Assembly: GCF_048544455.1 (NCBI RefSeq)
Contig: NC_133526.1
Coordinates: 8,448,001 to 8,512,000 of the forward strand
Direction of reading: 5' to 3'
Length of the DNA: 64,000 nucleotides
Origin: Silene latifolia
Lineage: Eukaryota > Streptophyta > Magnoliopsida > Caryophyllales > Caryophyllaceae
The first letter of the stretch is position 1, and every line of letters begins with the position of its first letter. A program made the position numbers and the translations under genes. The notes beneath the pieces were generated by a model. That model did no database searches, had not been told where the DNA came from, and saw nothing but the letters and a program-made list of their open reading frames with translations. Positions 13,345 through 25,684 of this stretch are shown here, piece after piece.

Positions 13345-15852
13345 GATAATGTGCTAATTGCTTTTGAAGCTTTCCATTCCATGCAAAATTCGAGGCAGTC
13401 GGAGGGGCATAGGGCTATAAAATTAGATATGGCAAAGGCGTATAACAGAGTTGAGTGGCGATTTCTGGAAAGGGTGCTGCTAACGATGGGTTTTGATGAG
13501 CGTTGGACTGATCGTGTGATGGAATGCGTGTCCACGGTTTCTTTCGCGGTGCTAATTAATGGGAAACCGTCTCGAACTTTCAGACCGACTAGGGGTTTGA
13601 GGCAAGGTGACCCCCTTCCTCCTTATTTATTTATCCTATGCGCTGAAGTTTTGTCTGTTCTCATGAGGCGGGCGATTGAAAGCAATGCTCTTCATGGAGT
13701 TCGAATCGCAGCTGGAGCACCGGTCATATCACACCTCTTATTCGCTGACGATAGTATCTTCTTTATCAAAGCCACGGAGGAGGAGGCTGATGTGGTGAGT
13801 GGTATCCTTCGACAATACGAAAGTGCCTCTGGGCAGCTGGTAAATTTGGATAAGACTACTGTTTCATTCAGCAAGGGTGTGCCTAGGACGAAGCGCAGTA
13901 ATTTGGCAAACTGCTTGGGCATAGTTGAGGTGGAGGAACAGGAGAGATACCTAGGGTTACCTACGGTGGTGGGGCGGTCCAAGAAAGTTCTCACTAATAT
14001 TCTTCGTGACAAGCTCAGCAAAAGGTTAGAAAGGTTAGAAGGTTGGCGCGGGAAAATCTTGTCTAGGGCTGGTAAGGAGGTTCTTTTAAAGGCAGTTGCC
14101 AATTCACTCCCTACCTATGTTATGAGTATTTTCAAAATTCCCGTAAACTTTTGCGAGGAGCTCCGTTCCATGATGTCACGTTTCTGGTGGGGACACGAGG
14201 AGGGAAAGAGGGGTATTAGTTGGGTGGCCTGGAAGAAACTCTGTCAGCCGAAAGGAATGGGGGGAATGGGTTTCCGTGATTTTAAGCTGTTTAATTTAGC
14301 GCTCTTGAGTAAGCAGGCTTGGAGGCTCACTACTGAAACTGATAGCTTATGGGCTCGGGTTATGAAAGCGCGCTACTACCCGAATGACGAGTTCTTGTCG
14401 GCTCCTTTAGGTCACCACCCGAGCTATACGTGGAGGGGTATCCACGAGGCTAGAGCTACGCTACATTTGGGGCTGCGACGAAGGGTGGGCAATGGCCTGG
14501 AGACCCGTGTGTGGGGGGATGCGTGGGTCTTGGGAAATCAGACCTGGAGAGTCATTTCACCGTGTGTTGAGGGGAATGAGAGTATGATGGTGTCGGCTTT
14601 GATGGGTGATGCCCCGGGGACTTGGAATGGAGCTTTGATCGATAGCATGTTTTTACCGTTTGAAGGGGAGAGAATCAAAAACATAAGGCTTAGCGAGAAC
14701 ATGGGCCATGACGTGTGGTATTGGAGTGCGGAGAAAGATGGGATATTCACTGTTCGATCTGCTTATCGACTCTTGGCGGGTGGAACTGAGTTCTTGGAGG
14801 GGGGAGGGGCGTCTAATTGGGAGAGGGAGAAATGGCTATGGAGCAGGCTCTGGAAAATCCCGGTATGGCCTAGAGTGAAACTTTTCTTTTGGCAGCTGTG
14901 CAGCGAAGCATTGGCGACAAGAGCAAACATTGCCACTCGAGTTCGAGGTGAGCCTTCTTTCTGTTCTCTTTGTAATTCTTCCATTGAGTCTAGTATCCAT
15001 CTGTTCAGGGATTGTGTGGTTGCTCAACGGGTGTGGGAGGGGATTGATCTTCTTAGTGGGGAAGAGGCGTGCGAATGGAGCACTAGGGATTGGGTGGAAG
15101 CAAGGTGGAGGGACTTTGGCGCTCGGGAGTGTGGGTGGTTCATGGTAGGATGTTGGGCATTGTGGGAACACCGTAACAATGTTGTTTTCAATGCTAAGGA
15201 GGTCGACCCTTTAGGTGTTGTGAAGAGGATACGGGACGTGATGGATGAGATTGAGGGTGGGGGCTTTGTGCGAAGCAGGCAGCGGGGTGATGGGATGGTG
15301 GAGGGCACATCGGGGAAGCAGATGGGTTGGAGTGTGCCGAGGGACGGCTTCGTTAAAATCAACACTGATGCGGGAGTTCGAGAGGGTGAAGGCGTGTCTT
15401 TGGGTGTGGTATGCCGCGATGGAGGGGGGAAGGTGCTATGGGGTTTGTCTATCGTCAAGGAACAAACGTGGGAGGTTCATGTGGCTGAGGCGGTAGCTGT
15501 TTTGGAAGCGGTTCGAGAAGCAGGGAGGAGAGGGCATGCTAAAATCATTGTCGAAAGTGATTGTATCCAAGTTGTGAATGCTCTTCGGAAGCCGGTTGCT
15601 GGCAGAAGCATCTTTTCTTTAGTTTTAGACGACATTCTTGCTTTATGTAATTCTTTTACTGCTATTGTTTGGTCGTACATTAGCCGTAGTTGTAATGGGG
15701 TGGCGCATGCTTTAGCTCATCCTTTTCCTAGAGTGGTTGGTCGAGTCGTGTGGTCAGAGGCCTTGCCTTTGGTTGCGAACGATATTGTTATTGCTGATTT
15801 ATCGTTAATGCAGTATAACCTCTGGGGTTCATTTCAAAAAAAAAAAAAAAAA
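13345..15852 (+). mobile_element. 5'-truncated L1-type LINE with RNase H
   Basis: An open frame of about 835 codons runs from inside the reverse transcriptase to the poly-A. Order: RT palm (KLDMAKAYNRVEWRFL; RGLRQGDP; catalytic LLFADDSIFF at residues about 129-138), RT thumb, zinc-binding zf-RVT segment (CSLCNSSIESSIHLFRDC, about 535-555), and an RNase H of the plant RVT_3 type (INTDAG, HVAEAVAVLEA, IIVESD, NGVAHALAHPFP, about 665-800). Endonuclease and ORF1 are missing, the usual outcome of incomplete target-primed reverse transcription. A 15-16 bp poly-A ends it. An 8 bp duplication AACAATAA (13337-13344, repeated right after the tail) marks the site. RT and RNase H residues look intact and the frame is unbroken, so insertion is fairly recent. 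It cannot move by itself. One mutated feature: RQGDPLPPYLF where PLSPYLF is usual. Confidence 0.92.
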
Positions 15853-15858
15853 CAATAA

Positions 15859-17610
15859 ACGTGTTACGAAAAACATATAAAGGGATATGAAGAAAATAAT
15901 CTCTTAACTAGTTGTTGGGACATGAAATGGGCCTAGGCCTTCCCGAATGGAGGAGACCGGATTACTTAACAAATACAACGGAGGTTTCATCATATAGGAG
16001 TAGCTATGTCCAGTTATAAACTCACCAAATCAGGATGAAATGTTAGACTCTGATATCATGTTACAATATGAAAATGGGTCTGACTCTTACCGAAACGGAG
16101 AAGATACAAATTACTTGATAAACACGAGGAAGATTACATTCTAAAATCAATTGGTAATAGAAGAAGTATTTGTGTTAACCCATACTCGAATTTCACTATG
16201 AGTCCATGAGACTATGAGACCTGACAAATGGGTCATCCGGGTCAGGTGACTTCGGATCCGGTCATTTTGGGTCGAAGTTCTGGGTCGTTTGGATCACGAT
16301 TTTGCATTAATTCAGTCATTTTGATTCACACGGGTTATTTTGGGTCACTCAAGTCGGGACACTATCGGGTTGGGTCTCTTCGGGCCTATTGGGTCACTTT
16401 CGACTCATACATTTTGAATCATTTTCAGATTTCGGGTCAGCTTTATCGGATCGGATCACTATGACCCAGCTATATAATACCAAGGACCCACCATCATTCG
16501 GTATGAATGCGCTAAACTTAAGTGATTATACCAAAGCTGTGTGGACATGGTAGTGGTTACACACTTACACATTTGTATACCAAGCAAAGATGATGATTCG
16601 ACTCAAACGTTAACTCGTGTTTGCTTTGCTTGTCATTTTCAGATTCGACTACAAAATTAATAACCAAGCAATCCTAATCCTATTTCCAATACCTTTTCTC
16701 CTAATTCAAATTACTTAATTTTGTAAACACGGTGGTCAATGGCCAAGTAGCATTTGTTCATTTTCGAGCCTTTGTTACTTTTGAATTTCACAAATTCTTA
16801 TTTATATCCATTGTAAATAAAAATAATTTATAACGAAGGTATAAATCCATCCCAATTAATACCTTTTTTAGAGGTGATAGGGTAATACATCACTGAATTT
16901 GCAACGGTTATAAGCAAGACTAATTGTTGAATTTAGTTACAATCAACAACCAAACAACTTGAATACTTAGCACATGATAAGAAACCATATAAGACAATAT
17001 TTTCAAGATTCTTTCTCTAAAATGGTAAGAATGAGATTATCTTTCTATCTCTCATGATTGAATCTTAAATATATTTTCTTAATGGCTTTTTATAAGTAGA
17101 TAATTAAAAAAACCGAATTGTTTCTAATAAAATCTTGAAAATATTTGCTGTGATAATATCATTTCATTAAATAGACTTTTCAAATGTGAAAATAATCCTT
17201 GAAAATATAAATATAATTAATACAAAGAACTCCCTCCGTCCGCAGTACAAATCATCTGTCCAATTTTGTATCCCATCACTTCTCCTATTGACACTTAAGC
17301 ACTTTGAGACATATTATTGACACTTCTATTATCTAAAGTGTGATGTGTCAAGATTTTAAGGTGATGGGACACAAGATGAGACATAAAAGTGAGACAGGTG
17401 ATCTCAACTCGTCGGTCTTAGTGAGAAATTATTTATTTTATTAGTCAATAATTTTCTATTTCTATGTTTGGGGTATATTTTTTCGGGACGTCTTCCATGT
17501 ATGAGTGGAGTTATATGTTTTGTGTGAACCAACATCATCTATCTTTATTTTCTTAATCTTTTTGCCAAAAGTAATAAATAACTATTGACCGGGATGAAGG
17601 TAATATTTAG
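15859..17610. other. Repeat-derived spacer
   Basis: No gene here. 15905-16200 resembles retroelement flank (...gactctgatatcatg..., perhaps a primer-binding-site relic on the minus strand). 16210-16465 is a run of degenerate GGGTCA/GGGTCG words (gggtcaggtg, ttttgggtcg, cgggttgggtc). 17230-17400 has a degraded inverted repeat with ctccctccgtcc and a gtgatgggacacaagatgagac stem. The rest is AT-rich. Confidence 0.4.
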
Positions 17611-17794
17611 TCCGTCCCGATTATTTGTTTGCCTATTATATTTTGGGTTGTCTCGGCCAATTATTTGTCTTTGATGGGCAATTGGATCTTTGATACTCAA
17701 TTTATTAGTTCACTTATCATTTAATAATAATGATCACCTTTTTTTTGGTCTTTATGCTAAAAATCAAAGGTAAATAAATGATCGAAACGGAGGA
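17611..17794. mobile_element. Stowaway-like MITE, right end hit by another element
   Basis: Left end ttTAGTCCGTCCCGATTATTTG, right end AATGATCGAAACGGAGGA. A shared stem pairs ATTATTTGTTTGCC with GGTAAATAAATGAT. The right terminus abuts the next TIR element, which seems to have landed in its last bases. Confidence 0.55.
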
Positions 17795-17796
17795 AG

Positions 17797-18180
17797 ACCC
17801 TGTTTGGTAAACAGCGGATTAATTTCAGCATAAGCAGATTGCAAAAGCCAGATTATAAATGGCAGATTTTATCAGAAGATTTGACTAACATATTATAATT
17901 AGCAGAATTAATTTAAGTGTTTGGTAATTGGTAGATTACGATTAGTAGATTGTTAGTTTTATTTGTAAAATGGAGAAAATTTTCCTATTTTACAATATGC
18001 TAACAAATATGCTAGGGTAAGCAGCATATTGTAAAACAGCATATTGACTCCAAATATGATGTTTCAAATTTCAATATACTGTTTACCAAACACTAAAATT
18101 AGTATATTAATTGGTCAAACATGTTAAAACTCTTGAATATACTAAAAATTGGTCAATATGCCGTTTACCAAACAGCGCCG
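17797..18180. mobile_element. TIR element with TTTGGTAAAC ends, copy 1
   Basis: Ends CCCTGTTTGGTAAACAGCGG and CCGTTTACCAAACAGCG are inverted. The body is AT-rich with repeated agcagatt / gcatattg words. An extra internal GTTTACCAAACACT block suggests a partial duplication of the right end. No transposase. A second copy (33921-37133) is split by a Helitron. Superfamily uncertain; hAT-like ends, but no convincing 8 bp TSD. Confidence 0.6.
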
Positions 18181-18453
18181 AAGTAATTATTTGTAGTAGA
18201 GTGACTTATGAGTCTCCTCTAAAGTCGACACACGCACACCCAGACACTACTGCCCTACATAATAGGGCCATCCCCACTCAAAGAGACCAAATATTGCTTT
18301 CTAACTTGCTCATGAACTAGTCAACTAACCCAAACTTTTTTGGCCAACATTTTACCTTCGAGTCCCACAATCTCACCAAATCACACTCATATAGAAACTT
18401 CCCCTTGACAACTATCCCCTCTTTCTTTGAACCTCACTTATTTTAAATTCCCC

Positions 18454-18462
18454 CTATATATA
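18454..18462 (+). promoter_or_regulatory. TATA box of the four-exon b561 gene
   Basis: CTATATATA lies about 100 bp before the ATG at 18561, followed by a pyrimidine-rich leader (ccctcaatccttcctcc). Good spacing for a plant core promoter. Confidence 0.5.
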
Positions 18463-18560
18463 TTCCCTCAATCCTTCCTCCATAACCTCACACTTTTAGA
18501 TTTTGGTCCCAAAACTCTATTATCCTCTCAAATAACCAAAAACCCATATCAAATTAAAAA

Positions 18561-21500
18561 ATGGGAAAATTAATATTATTATCATTGTCATTAATTATAA
18601 TCCAACTCTCTTTGTGTTTAACAACCACAAATGCACAATCATGCAAAAGTTTCTCACCTAACAACAAAAAATACAAAACTTGTAATGATCTCCCGGAATT
18701 AAACTCATACTTATATTGGACATATGACTCGGTGGCTGGGACCGCAGATATTGCGTTCCGAGCCACCGGGGTAAACCCGTCTTCGAATTGGGTTGCGTGG
18801 GCTCTTAATCCAACTGGACAAGGGATGACTGGGGCACAATCATTGGTTGCACTTCAGAATTCCTCTGGTGTTATGTATGCTTATACTTCTGATGTTCAGG
18901 GTTATGCCACTACTCTTGCTAAATCCAGTTTGAGTTTTCAGGTTTGTACTTTTTTTGAGTTTTATTTACGGAATTGTTGATTTTTTTTTTTTGATTTAGA
19001 TTTTATTTGATTTAATTGTTTTTATTCGTCAGTTATGTGTAGAAGCAAATAATTAAATTTTAGAGAAGTATAAATTACTTAAGGGCAGGGGCACATGGTA
19101 TGCCAAATGTGAAGGGTCTTGGATTGATTACGGATGTATTTTAGCCACGCGTTATGTAACGCACAATTGGTTCCGTTTGTCTCATTTAAAATGTTGTACT
19201 CCCTCCCAGTCACTATAATGTTCCCTCTTTCCCAAAACGGATTATTCAAGTAATGTTCCCCTTTCTATTTTTAGAAACTTTTACTCTTATTTTATTCATT
19301 TCTCTCTCCTATCACCAAACCCACACAACTCTTTTACTCATATTTTATTACTTTTCTTTATGTTTTGGCCCCACAATTCTTATTTAACTACTAATAATTT
19401 ATCCCCCTCTCCTACCAGTCTACCACCAACCCCACACAACTCTTTTACTAATATTTACTTTTCCTTAAGTATCGTGCCCATATCAAAGGGGAACATTATA
19501 ACGACTGGGAGGGAGTATAATTTAAATGAGGCGTGAGGCTAGTACAATACATGAGGCGGAGGATTCGTACCATAACCTATTATCACGATGTCTAAGTCTT
19601 TACCGTACACTTTATTTCACGATAATAATAAATAGGCAAATTTAACAACAAAAATAACCCGATATTTGTCAAGTATTTCAAAAATAGGAGTTATATCATT
19701 GCAGTATAAAATTAAAATATTCTAATATTGGAGAATTTTGTGATTCGATATTGTTTAGTTAGTCAATTTCTTTTATATGTTCCATTTTTCCTTTTAGGTA
19801 TAGTTTTCAATATCTTCAATTCTCTCTTATTGTCATTTACTTTATGCTTACCTTATATGTGAAGTGCATCGCGTAATTTTAAATTAGCTATTTTATCGTA
19901 TCCTTTTTCATATAGCAATCAATGAATATAATACTTCGTGAAATATATTGTATTTGAATTTCCCTCGTTTATTGGTGATGGCAAATTATGTCAATTTTAG
20001 ACATCTTTCCATAAGTTATCATTATCCTATTACATTATTATTGCGTACGTTTTAAAAATGATACTATGAGACAATTTGTGTTAACCAAAGTAAAAATTTG
20101 TGTCACTTTTATTTATCCACAGTATATATTTTCAAATAAAATTGACAATCAAAATAATTTATCAATACCATTTTTTATTAAAACTAAACACAAATAATAG
20201 AATAAAACATTTTTGCAATGTAAAACCGTCTTACACAATAAGTACGGATAATAAATAATACCGAGTAATAGTTTACCTTGAGTATTTTTATTACTCTGTG
20301 GTCTGTTTTTTGTTTTTTTTTTTTTTGGTCAATCGAAGCGCGCTTAGTCGCATAAAATAGAGGGGGTGGGGGATTCGAACCTGAGAGAGTCTGAGACCTA
20401 TCGTCCATAATACCTCCGTCTTAACCACTAGACTAAGACATCTTCGATAGTACTATGTGGTTTGTAGTATTCCGTTTTTGTTGATTTAATTAATTGAATT
20501 TTGGCGATTACGATGGAAAACGAATCCGTAATTAAAGTTACGACGACCCTTGATTTGCTTCTACTTCTAGAAAGCAAGTTCACAAATTACTCTAACTCTG
20601 AGTGAGCTCACCTAAATGTCATGCCTACGTCATGAGTCGACCATCATAGCAAAATGACGATGCTAACCCTGGAATAATCCTCACAGGTGGAAAAGTTAAC
20701 AGCAATGAGCAGGGGCAATAAGGAGATAATAATAATGGCAACAATAAAACCACCAAAGACAACAGTGAACCAAGTATGGCAAGTGGGCCCAGTTTCAGGT
20801 GGCACTCCAGGTCAACATCCTCTACTCACTGCTAACAAAAAATCCTCTGCTACCATTAACTTCTTGTCGGGTCAAACCACCTCTTCCGGTTCTGTTCCTG
20901 GTTCCACTCAGAAGAATAAGAATGTAAGTTTTCTACTTCAGTTCAGTTCGGGTTTTAGTCATTTTAGGTAAACTCGTGATAAAAATTTAAAATATAAAAA
21001 CGTCTTTTGTTATAGGTACGTCATTTTAATCAAGTCATTTAAGGATTACGTTAACTATAGGCGGGATGCGGATTTTGGAGTCGGATGGAGATTGCGTAGA
21101 GTCAATTTGAATTAAATCAGTGTTATTGTATCTGCCCATTATTTTAGACAATAGGAATGCCACCTAACATACCTACTAAAGTTTGAATGTGCTTCACTTA
21201 GGTAGTTTTGGCGTGTAATATTAAGTAGGTGGACAACTCACAGACCGGAATGTGCTTCACGTAGGTAGTTTAGCGTGTAAACATCAGAAAGTCTGCATGT
21301 GACGAAAAGTGTCCATTACAAATGAGATTTTGCCTGAAAACATAGTTGCTAGTTAGTAATGTAGTACTACTTTGTCATTCAAATTTGATAAAAAATTATT
21401 GTAGCCCATTCCATGATTTAAAGTGAGACATACCGATAATTCCAAACTGATTACGTTTCTAGAAAGTCCTTAATAATGATTAGTGTAATATAAAGTGATC

Positions 21501-23373
21501 CAATCAATAACTCTATAATGTGCATTTACGGAGTAGAAGATAATTTAGGATATTGGTGTTGGTTTTTGTATGCCAAAGCGTAATAAGTGGATGTTTGGTG
21601 GGATTGATCAAGAAGATGGTGATGATAAAATAATAGGTAGTCGAACATGTGTTAAGTGTAACTACTTCTAGAATAAACAAGTAAAAAGTTGTCTACTTTG
21701 ATTTGGTTGTTCAGTCCTTTTGTGTTCTTTAGAACAACCCATGAAACAATAGAGTGATAATTGATCAAAGTGTCGAGTTTGATACGTATTTTATGTTAAT
21801 ACGACATTTTACTTTGGTCTCGTGACTAAAAAAATGAAGATTTCATGGAAAATAATCGTATATGACACTTGCAGCCAAGTGAGTGAGAGTAACAGAAGTG
21901 TATAGTACCTCAATTAAGCATTTGTGAAATTAACCTTTTATGAATTTACGACTTATATTGAAATGGTCGATGATGATGATGAAAATTGCAGATACATGGA
22001 GTGCTAAATGCGATAAGTTGGGGAACACTAATGCCATTAGGAGGCATAATAGCAAGGTATTTGAGGGTGTTCAAGTCAGCAGACCCAGCTTGGTTTTACA
22101 TACACATTACTTGCCAAACCTCGGCCTATATTCTCGGAGTTGCTGGTTGGGGCACCGGTCTTAAACTTGGTAGTGAATCAGTCGGGATAGTTTACCATGC
22201 TCATCGGAACATTGGGATCACTCTTTTCTGCCTCGCCACGCTTCAGGTTCGACTTTTTCTCCGTTATTTCCTTTGATGTTAATTAAGCTAGAATTGAACT
22301 AGCACTCTGTTATTACTACATCATTGGGGCATTTCTATGTTTGTGCATTTTTTGTTAGATTGTGGAATAATTCGTCATTACTCCCTCTGTCCCATTTAAT
22401 TGTTTCCGTATTTTATTTTGGGGTGTTTTTATCAATTTTTTACCTTTTTATTTTAAAATTATTTTTGATGGGTTATTGTTTCTCATACTCAATTTGGTCC
22501 ACTTTTCGTCCAAGTAATTGGTTCACTTCTTTCTCTTTGTTTTTCACAAAACCAAAAATAAAAAAGGACCGGGACAGAAGGAGTATTAATTTGATTGTAC
22601 ACACGGACCACACTTATGGTTTAATGGGCCCCTTGCCCGTGTGATAAGCTAAGCGTAGTTAACACGATATGTTCTTATTTAACAAGACACTTACTTTAAC
22701 CATTGCACCAAAACAAATCACATTCTTTAATAAAAGACACGTAACATGGAATTATTAGTGGCATGACATCATTGATGGGTTTATAGTTCATAGCTTAGCT
22801 TAACTTAATAATGATTCAATTGAAACTTTTTGTCTTCAAAATAAACTAATCTGAATTTATAGGACATGAAATTATCAACTCGAACTCAAAATGAGTGAAT
22901 CGAATTACTGGTAATAATACAATTCGACTTCACCTCGATAGAATGTTTGACCGGACAAAAACTCAATTAAATATGGTTTGACCGATCTAAAGAAGTTCAA
23001 ATACCACCAAAAAATATGGTTTGACTGATCTCTAGTTTTTCCGATCAAACTTGGTTGACCTAAAGTGAAGAGAGGAATAATATCATACGAAGTGTATATT
23101 GACTTGTAGTCTATTTATGGAGTATGAAATTGGTTCAACGTAAGACTAACAATTTCGTGTGCAACTATCGTGAGTCCATTTTTGAAATAATGGTCAAAAA
23201 TAAAATATTTGTCGTTTTGGGTCGGTTTTGAAAATATTTGTCAAAATGGTGTCCACGTAGGCTCGGGATTTCTAGACCTGAAACACGCCACTACTAATGG
23301 CGTGTTTTGTGAAGGAAACACGCCATTAGTAGTGGCGTGTCTTTACAACAATTTTTTTCCTCAACTGACTAAA

Positions 23374-23422
<49 letters not shown>

Positions 23423-24879
23423 ACACAAGACACGCCATAGAGGATGGCGTGTTTCCCCTCCGAAACCCGCCATTCCCAATGGCGTGTTTGTTTTAGTCCA
23501 TTTTTTAATGAAGTTTCTTTTCCTACTCATTATAAACACGCCATTTGTAGTGGCGTGTTTTAGGTCCAGAAATCCCGAGCCTACGTGGACACCATTTTGA
23601 CAAATATTTTCAAAACCGACCCAAAACGACAAATATTTTATTTTTGACCATTATTTCAAAAATGGATTCAACTATCGTCAACTAGTCTTTTTTAAACGTA
23701 AAGGACGTCTCCATGACATCCTATTACGTAGTTTTTCTTATTTTCTTTGCTAATCTTTTAATGAGAGAAGTTGGTAGGTGTAGATTTGCCGGAATAAGTA
23801 AGGTATGCAAACAAGAAACGTTGTGTTTACTCTTGTAGTCCTTTGGCAATTTTTGTAGGTGGAGATTTAATTCCGTTTCTTCAAAATATCGATATAAATC
23901 ACCTAATTATGACGGAATTTTGACTTATGGTATGCTGAGAGATTGAGACTCCTATATGAATTTCCAACCTTGTGACGAATCCATTTTTAAAGTAATACTC
24001 AAAAATAAAGTGTTTATTGTTTTGGGTCGGTTTTGAAAATATTTGTCAAAATGGTGTCCACGTAGGCCCGGGTTTTCAAAACCTGAAACACGGAACAGAC
24101 ACGTCATTACTAATGACGTGTTTATAGTAAGTTGGAAAAAAAAATTCTATAAAATGAACTAAAGGAAACACGCCATTGGGAATGACGGTTTTAAGGAGGA
24201 AACAGGCCACTCTTAATGGCGTGTCTATGTATAATTTTTTTTTAAGTTCATGCGAGTCTGTTAGTTGAGAAAAAACTGTAAAGACACGTCAATGCTAATG
24301 ACGTGTTTCCTTCATAAAACACGTCATTGGCTCATTGCCCATTGGTAATGGTGTGTTTGTTCAATATTTTAGGTTTTGAAAACCCGAGTCTACGTGGACA
24401 CCATTTTGACAAATATTTTCAAAACCGACCTAAAATAATAAATATTTTATTTTTGACCATTATTTTAAAAAATCAGTTTCGGCACAAAAAGTCTTTTATA
24501 AGTGTATGAACGCAAAGTTGTTGAAAATGCTGATATGAAGTTGACGGATTTGAACGTGCAGGTGTTTGCATTGCTTTTGAGGCCGAAGAAGGATAACAAG
24601 TACAGACTATACTGGAACATCTACCATCATGCAATCGGATACTCGGTCATCATTCTAAGTGTGATAAACATATACAAGGGATTCGATATCTTGGAGCCTC
24701 TAAAGAAGTGGAAGACGACCTACACAGGCATTATCATAGCATTAGGCGTCCTTGCTATTGCTCTAGAGGTGTTTACATGGGCCGTCGTGTTGAAGAGGAA
24801 GAAAGACGGTCCTGCGAAACACGGTCATCATGGTAATGGATCCAACCCATATGGAGCAAGAACACAGCCCATGGTGTAA
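18561..24879 (+). CDS. DOMON plus cytochrome b561 membrane protein, four exons
   Basis: Exons 18561-18941, 20687-20923, 21992-22246, 24562-24879. All junctions are GT-AG in phase 0, giving 395 aa. Residues 1-26 form a signal peptide ([20 protein letters not shown]...NAQ). DOMON domain about 35-185 ([60 protein letters not shown]). The b561 core is about 207-370 with heme histidines in [29 protein letters not shown] and [12 protein letters not shown]. The tail is cytosolic and basic ([16 protein letters not shown]). As in its family, it likely carries electrons across the plasma membrane from ascorbate. Exons 1-2 encode the DOMON part and 3-4 the membrane part. Introns of 1.7, 1.1 and 2.3 kb hold two Stowaway-like MITEs, a SINE and two Mutator-like MITEs, yet coding sequence and splice sites are clean. 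Confidence 0.93.
19199..19515. mobile_element. Stowaway-like MITE (317 bp) in b561 intron 1
   Basis: TA|CTCCCTCCCAGTCACTATAA ... ATAACGACTGGGAGGGAG|TA. TIRs of about 30 bp (AGTCACTATAATGTTCC / GGGAACATTATAACGACT). TA duplication intact. Confidence 0.88.
20307..20455 (-). mobile_element. tRNA-derived SINE, second family, in b561 intron 1
   Basis: The minus strand reads a tRNA-like head, GTCTTAGTCTAGTGGTTAAG (box A) and GGTTCGAATCCCCC (box B), a short body, and an A-rich tail (T-run at 20307-20326 on +). The flanks share TGTGGTCTGT / TGTGGTTTGT (20297-20306, 20456-20465), a 10 bp duplication with one change. Confidence 0.75.
21992..22246 (+). other. Exon 3 of the b561 gene (membrane part)
   Basis: Listed separately because it fixes the membrane topology. 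The acceptor is ATTGCAG|ATACATGG and the donor CTTCAG|GTTCGA; it has 85 codons in phase 0. It holds three of the four heme-ligand histidine motifs. Confidence 0.9.
22381..22583. mobile_element. Stowaway-like MITE (203 bp) in b561 intron 3
   Basis: TA|CTCCCTCTGTCCCATTTAAT ... GACCGGGACAGAAGGAG|TA with intact TA duplication and TIRs of the Stowaway type. Confidence 0.9.
23172..23668. mobile_element. Mutator-like MITE with CACGCCAT palindrome modules, copy 1
   Basis: 497 bp. TIRs of about 110 bp start GAGTCCATTTTTGAAATAAT on the left and mirror it on the right (ends CAAAAATGGATT). A 10 bp duplication CAACTATCGT flanks it (23162-23171, 23669-23678; one base is ambiguous, so 9-10 bp). Inside are five palindromic modules of the form ACACGCCAT-N6-ATGGCGTGT at about 23283, 23316, 23428, 23463 and 23536. 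A 42 bp A-run lies between the second and third. No coding sequence. It sits in intron 3 of the b561 gene. Confidence 0.85.
23987..24476. mobile_element. Mutator-like MITE with CACGCCAT palindrome modules, copy 2
   Basis: Same TIR interior as copy 1 (GTTTTGGGTCGGTTTTGAAA, AATGGTGTCCACGTAGGC) in inverted orientation at both ends. It again has five palindromic modules, several now ACACGTCAT...ATGACGTGT. The ends are more worn and I find no matching target duplication, so it is the older copy. Confidence 0.75.
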
Positions 24880-25258
24880 TTTTTGGTGCAATAATTTCTA
24901 GATATAGTTTTTTTTTGTTTTTTTAGGATGTATTATATTTACAGGGATTTTGCATCCATTTTAATTCTTTTTTTTCCCCCCGTTTCTAGTTACTTGACAT
25001 TTACTTGGATTATTAATAGCGAACTACAGAGTTATAGGCTATCTGTTTGCTACTATTTGGGCTTTTTATATGCATATTAGGCATATTGGGCTTAGTATAT
25101 GTGTATTATGCGGATTTCCATTCCTCTTTTCATTCTGCGCATTCGTTTTCTTTTTCATCAAACCAATTATGTTAACTTTTTCCAAGAGATTAACTAGAGT
25201 CAACATGCAGTTTTGGTCTGACGACTTGACGAAGCGTGCATTGAATCTTAGATCAGCA
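24880..25258. other. 3' flank of the b561 gene
   Basis: T-rich 3' UTR and spacer (ttttttttgttttttt at 24907, ttttttttcccccc at 24968). No ORF worth calling. Confidence 0.5.
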
Positions 25259-25365
25259 ATTGGTTCAAAATGCACATCAAAGCCCATGTCCTCGAGAATT
25301 GGTTCAAAATGCACATCAAAGCCCATGTCCTCGAGAATTGGTTCAAAATGCACATCAAAGTGTCA
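25259..25365. repeat. 39 bp tandem repeat, 2.7 copies
   Basis: The unit begins ATTGGTTCAAAATGCACATC and ends CCATGTCCTCGAGA. It is repeated exactly with period 39 and then partially. Period 39 is a multiple of three and all forward frames stay open across it. Nothing else supports coding. Confidence 0.85.
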
Positions 25366-25427
25366 TTTCTTGTAAAATCGATACGAATATACCGATGTAA
25401 CAAATGCGGAAAAACTGGTATCAAGTA

Positions 25428-25684
25428 CTCCCTCCCATCCAAACCAAAGGTAACAGTTGTTTTATCACACTTGTCGATGCACGTTTTGCAACGTAAATAT
25501 CTTTAGTTACATATTTTTAAAAATTATAAAAATTTGATATTCTTATAGCATTCATAATGATAAATCAAATAAGATCTCACTTAACTATATTTTGTCTTAT
25601 AGATTAAGAATAATATCAAAGATTCCCTATGACCATAAATAGTGCTAAAAAGCAAGTGTTACCTTTGGTTTGGATGAGAGGGAG
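25428..25684. mobile_element. Stowaway-like MITE (257 bp)
   Basis: TA|CTCCCTCCCATCCAAACCAA ... TTTGGTTTGGATGAGAGGGAG|TA. TIRs of about 30 bp and TA duplication intact. Confidence 0.9.

Noticed and set aside
16210-16465. Coding region of 78 codons
   Set aside because: The frame is made of degenerate GGGTCA/GGGTCG repeats.
19634-19690. Second Mutator-like MITE of the 3484-4081 family
   Set aside because: Only one end-like stretch (GGCAAATTTAACA, AAATAACCC); no opposite TIR or duplication found.
23378-23419. Poly-A of a retroposed gene
   Set aside because: The 42 bp A-run sits in the middle of a symmetrical TIR element, not at the end of a retroposed sequence.
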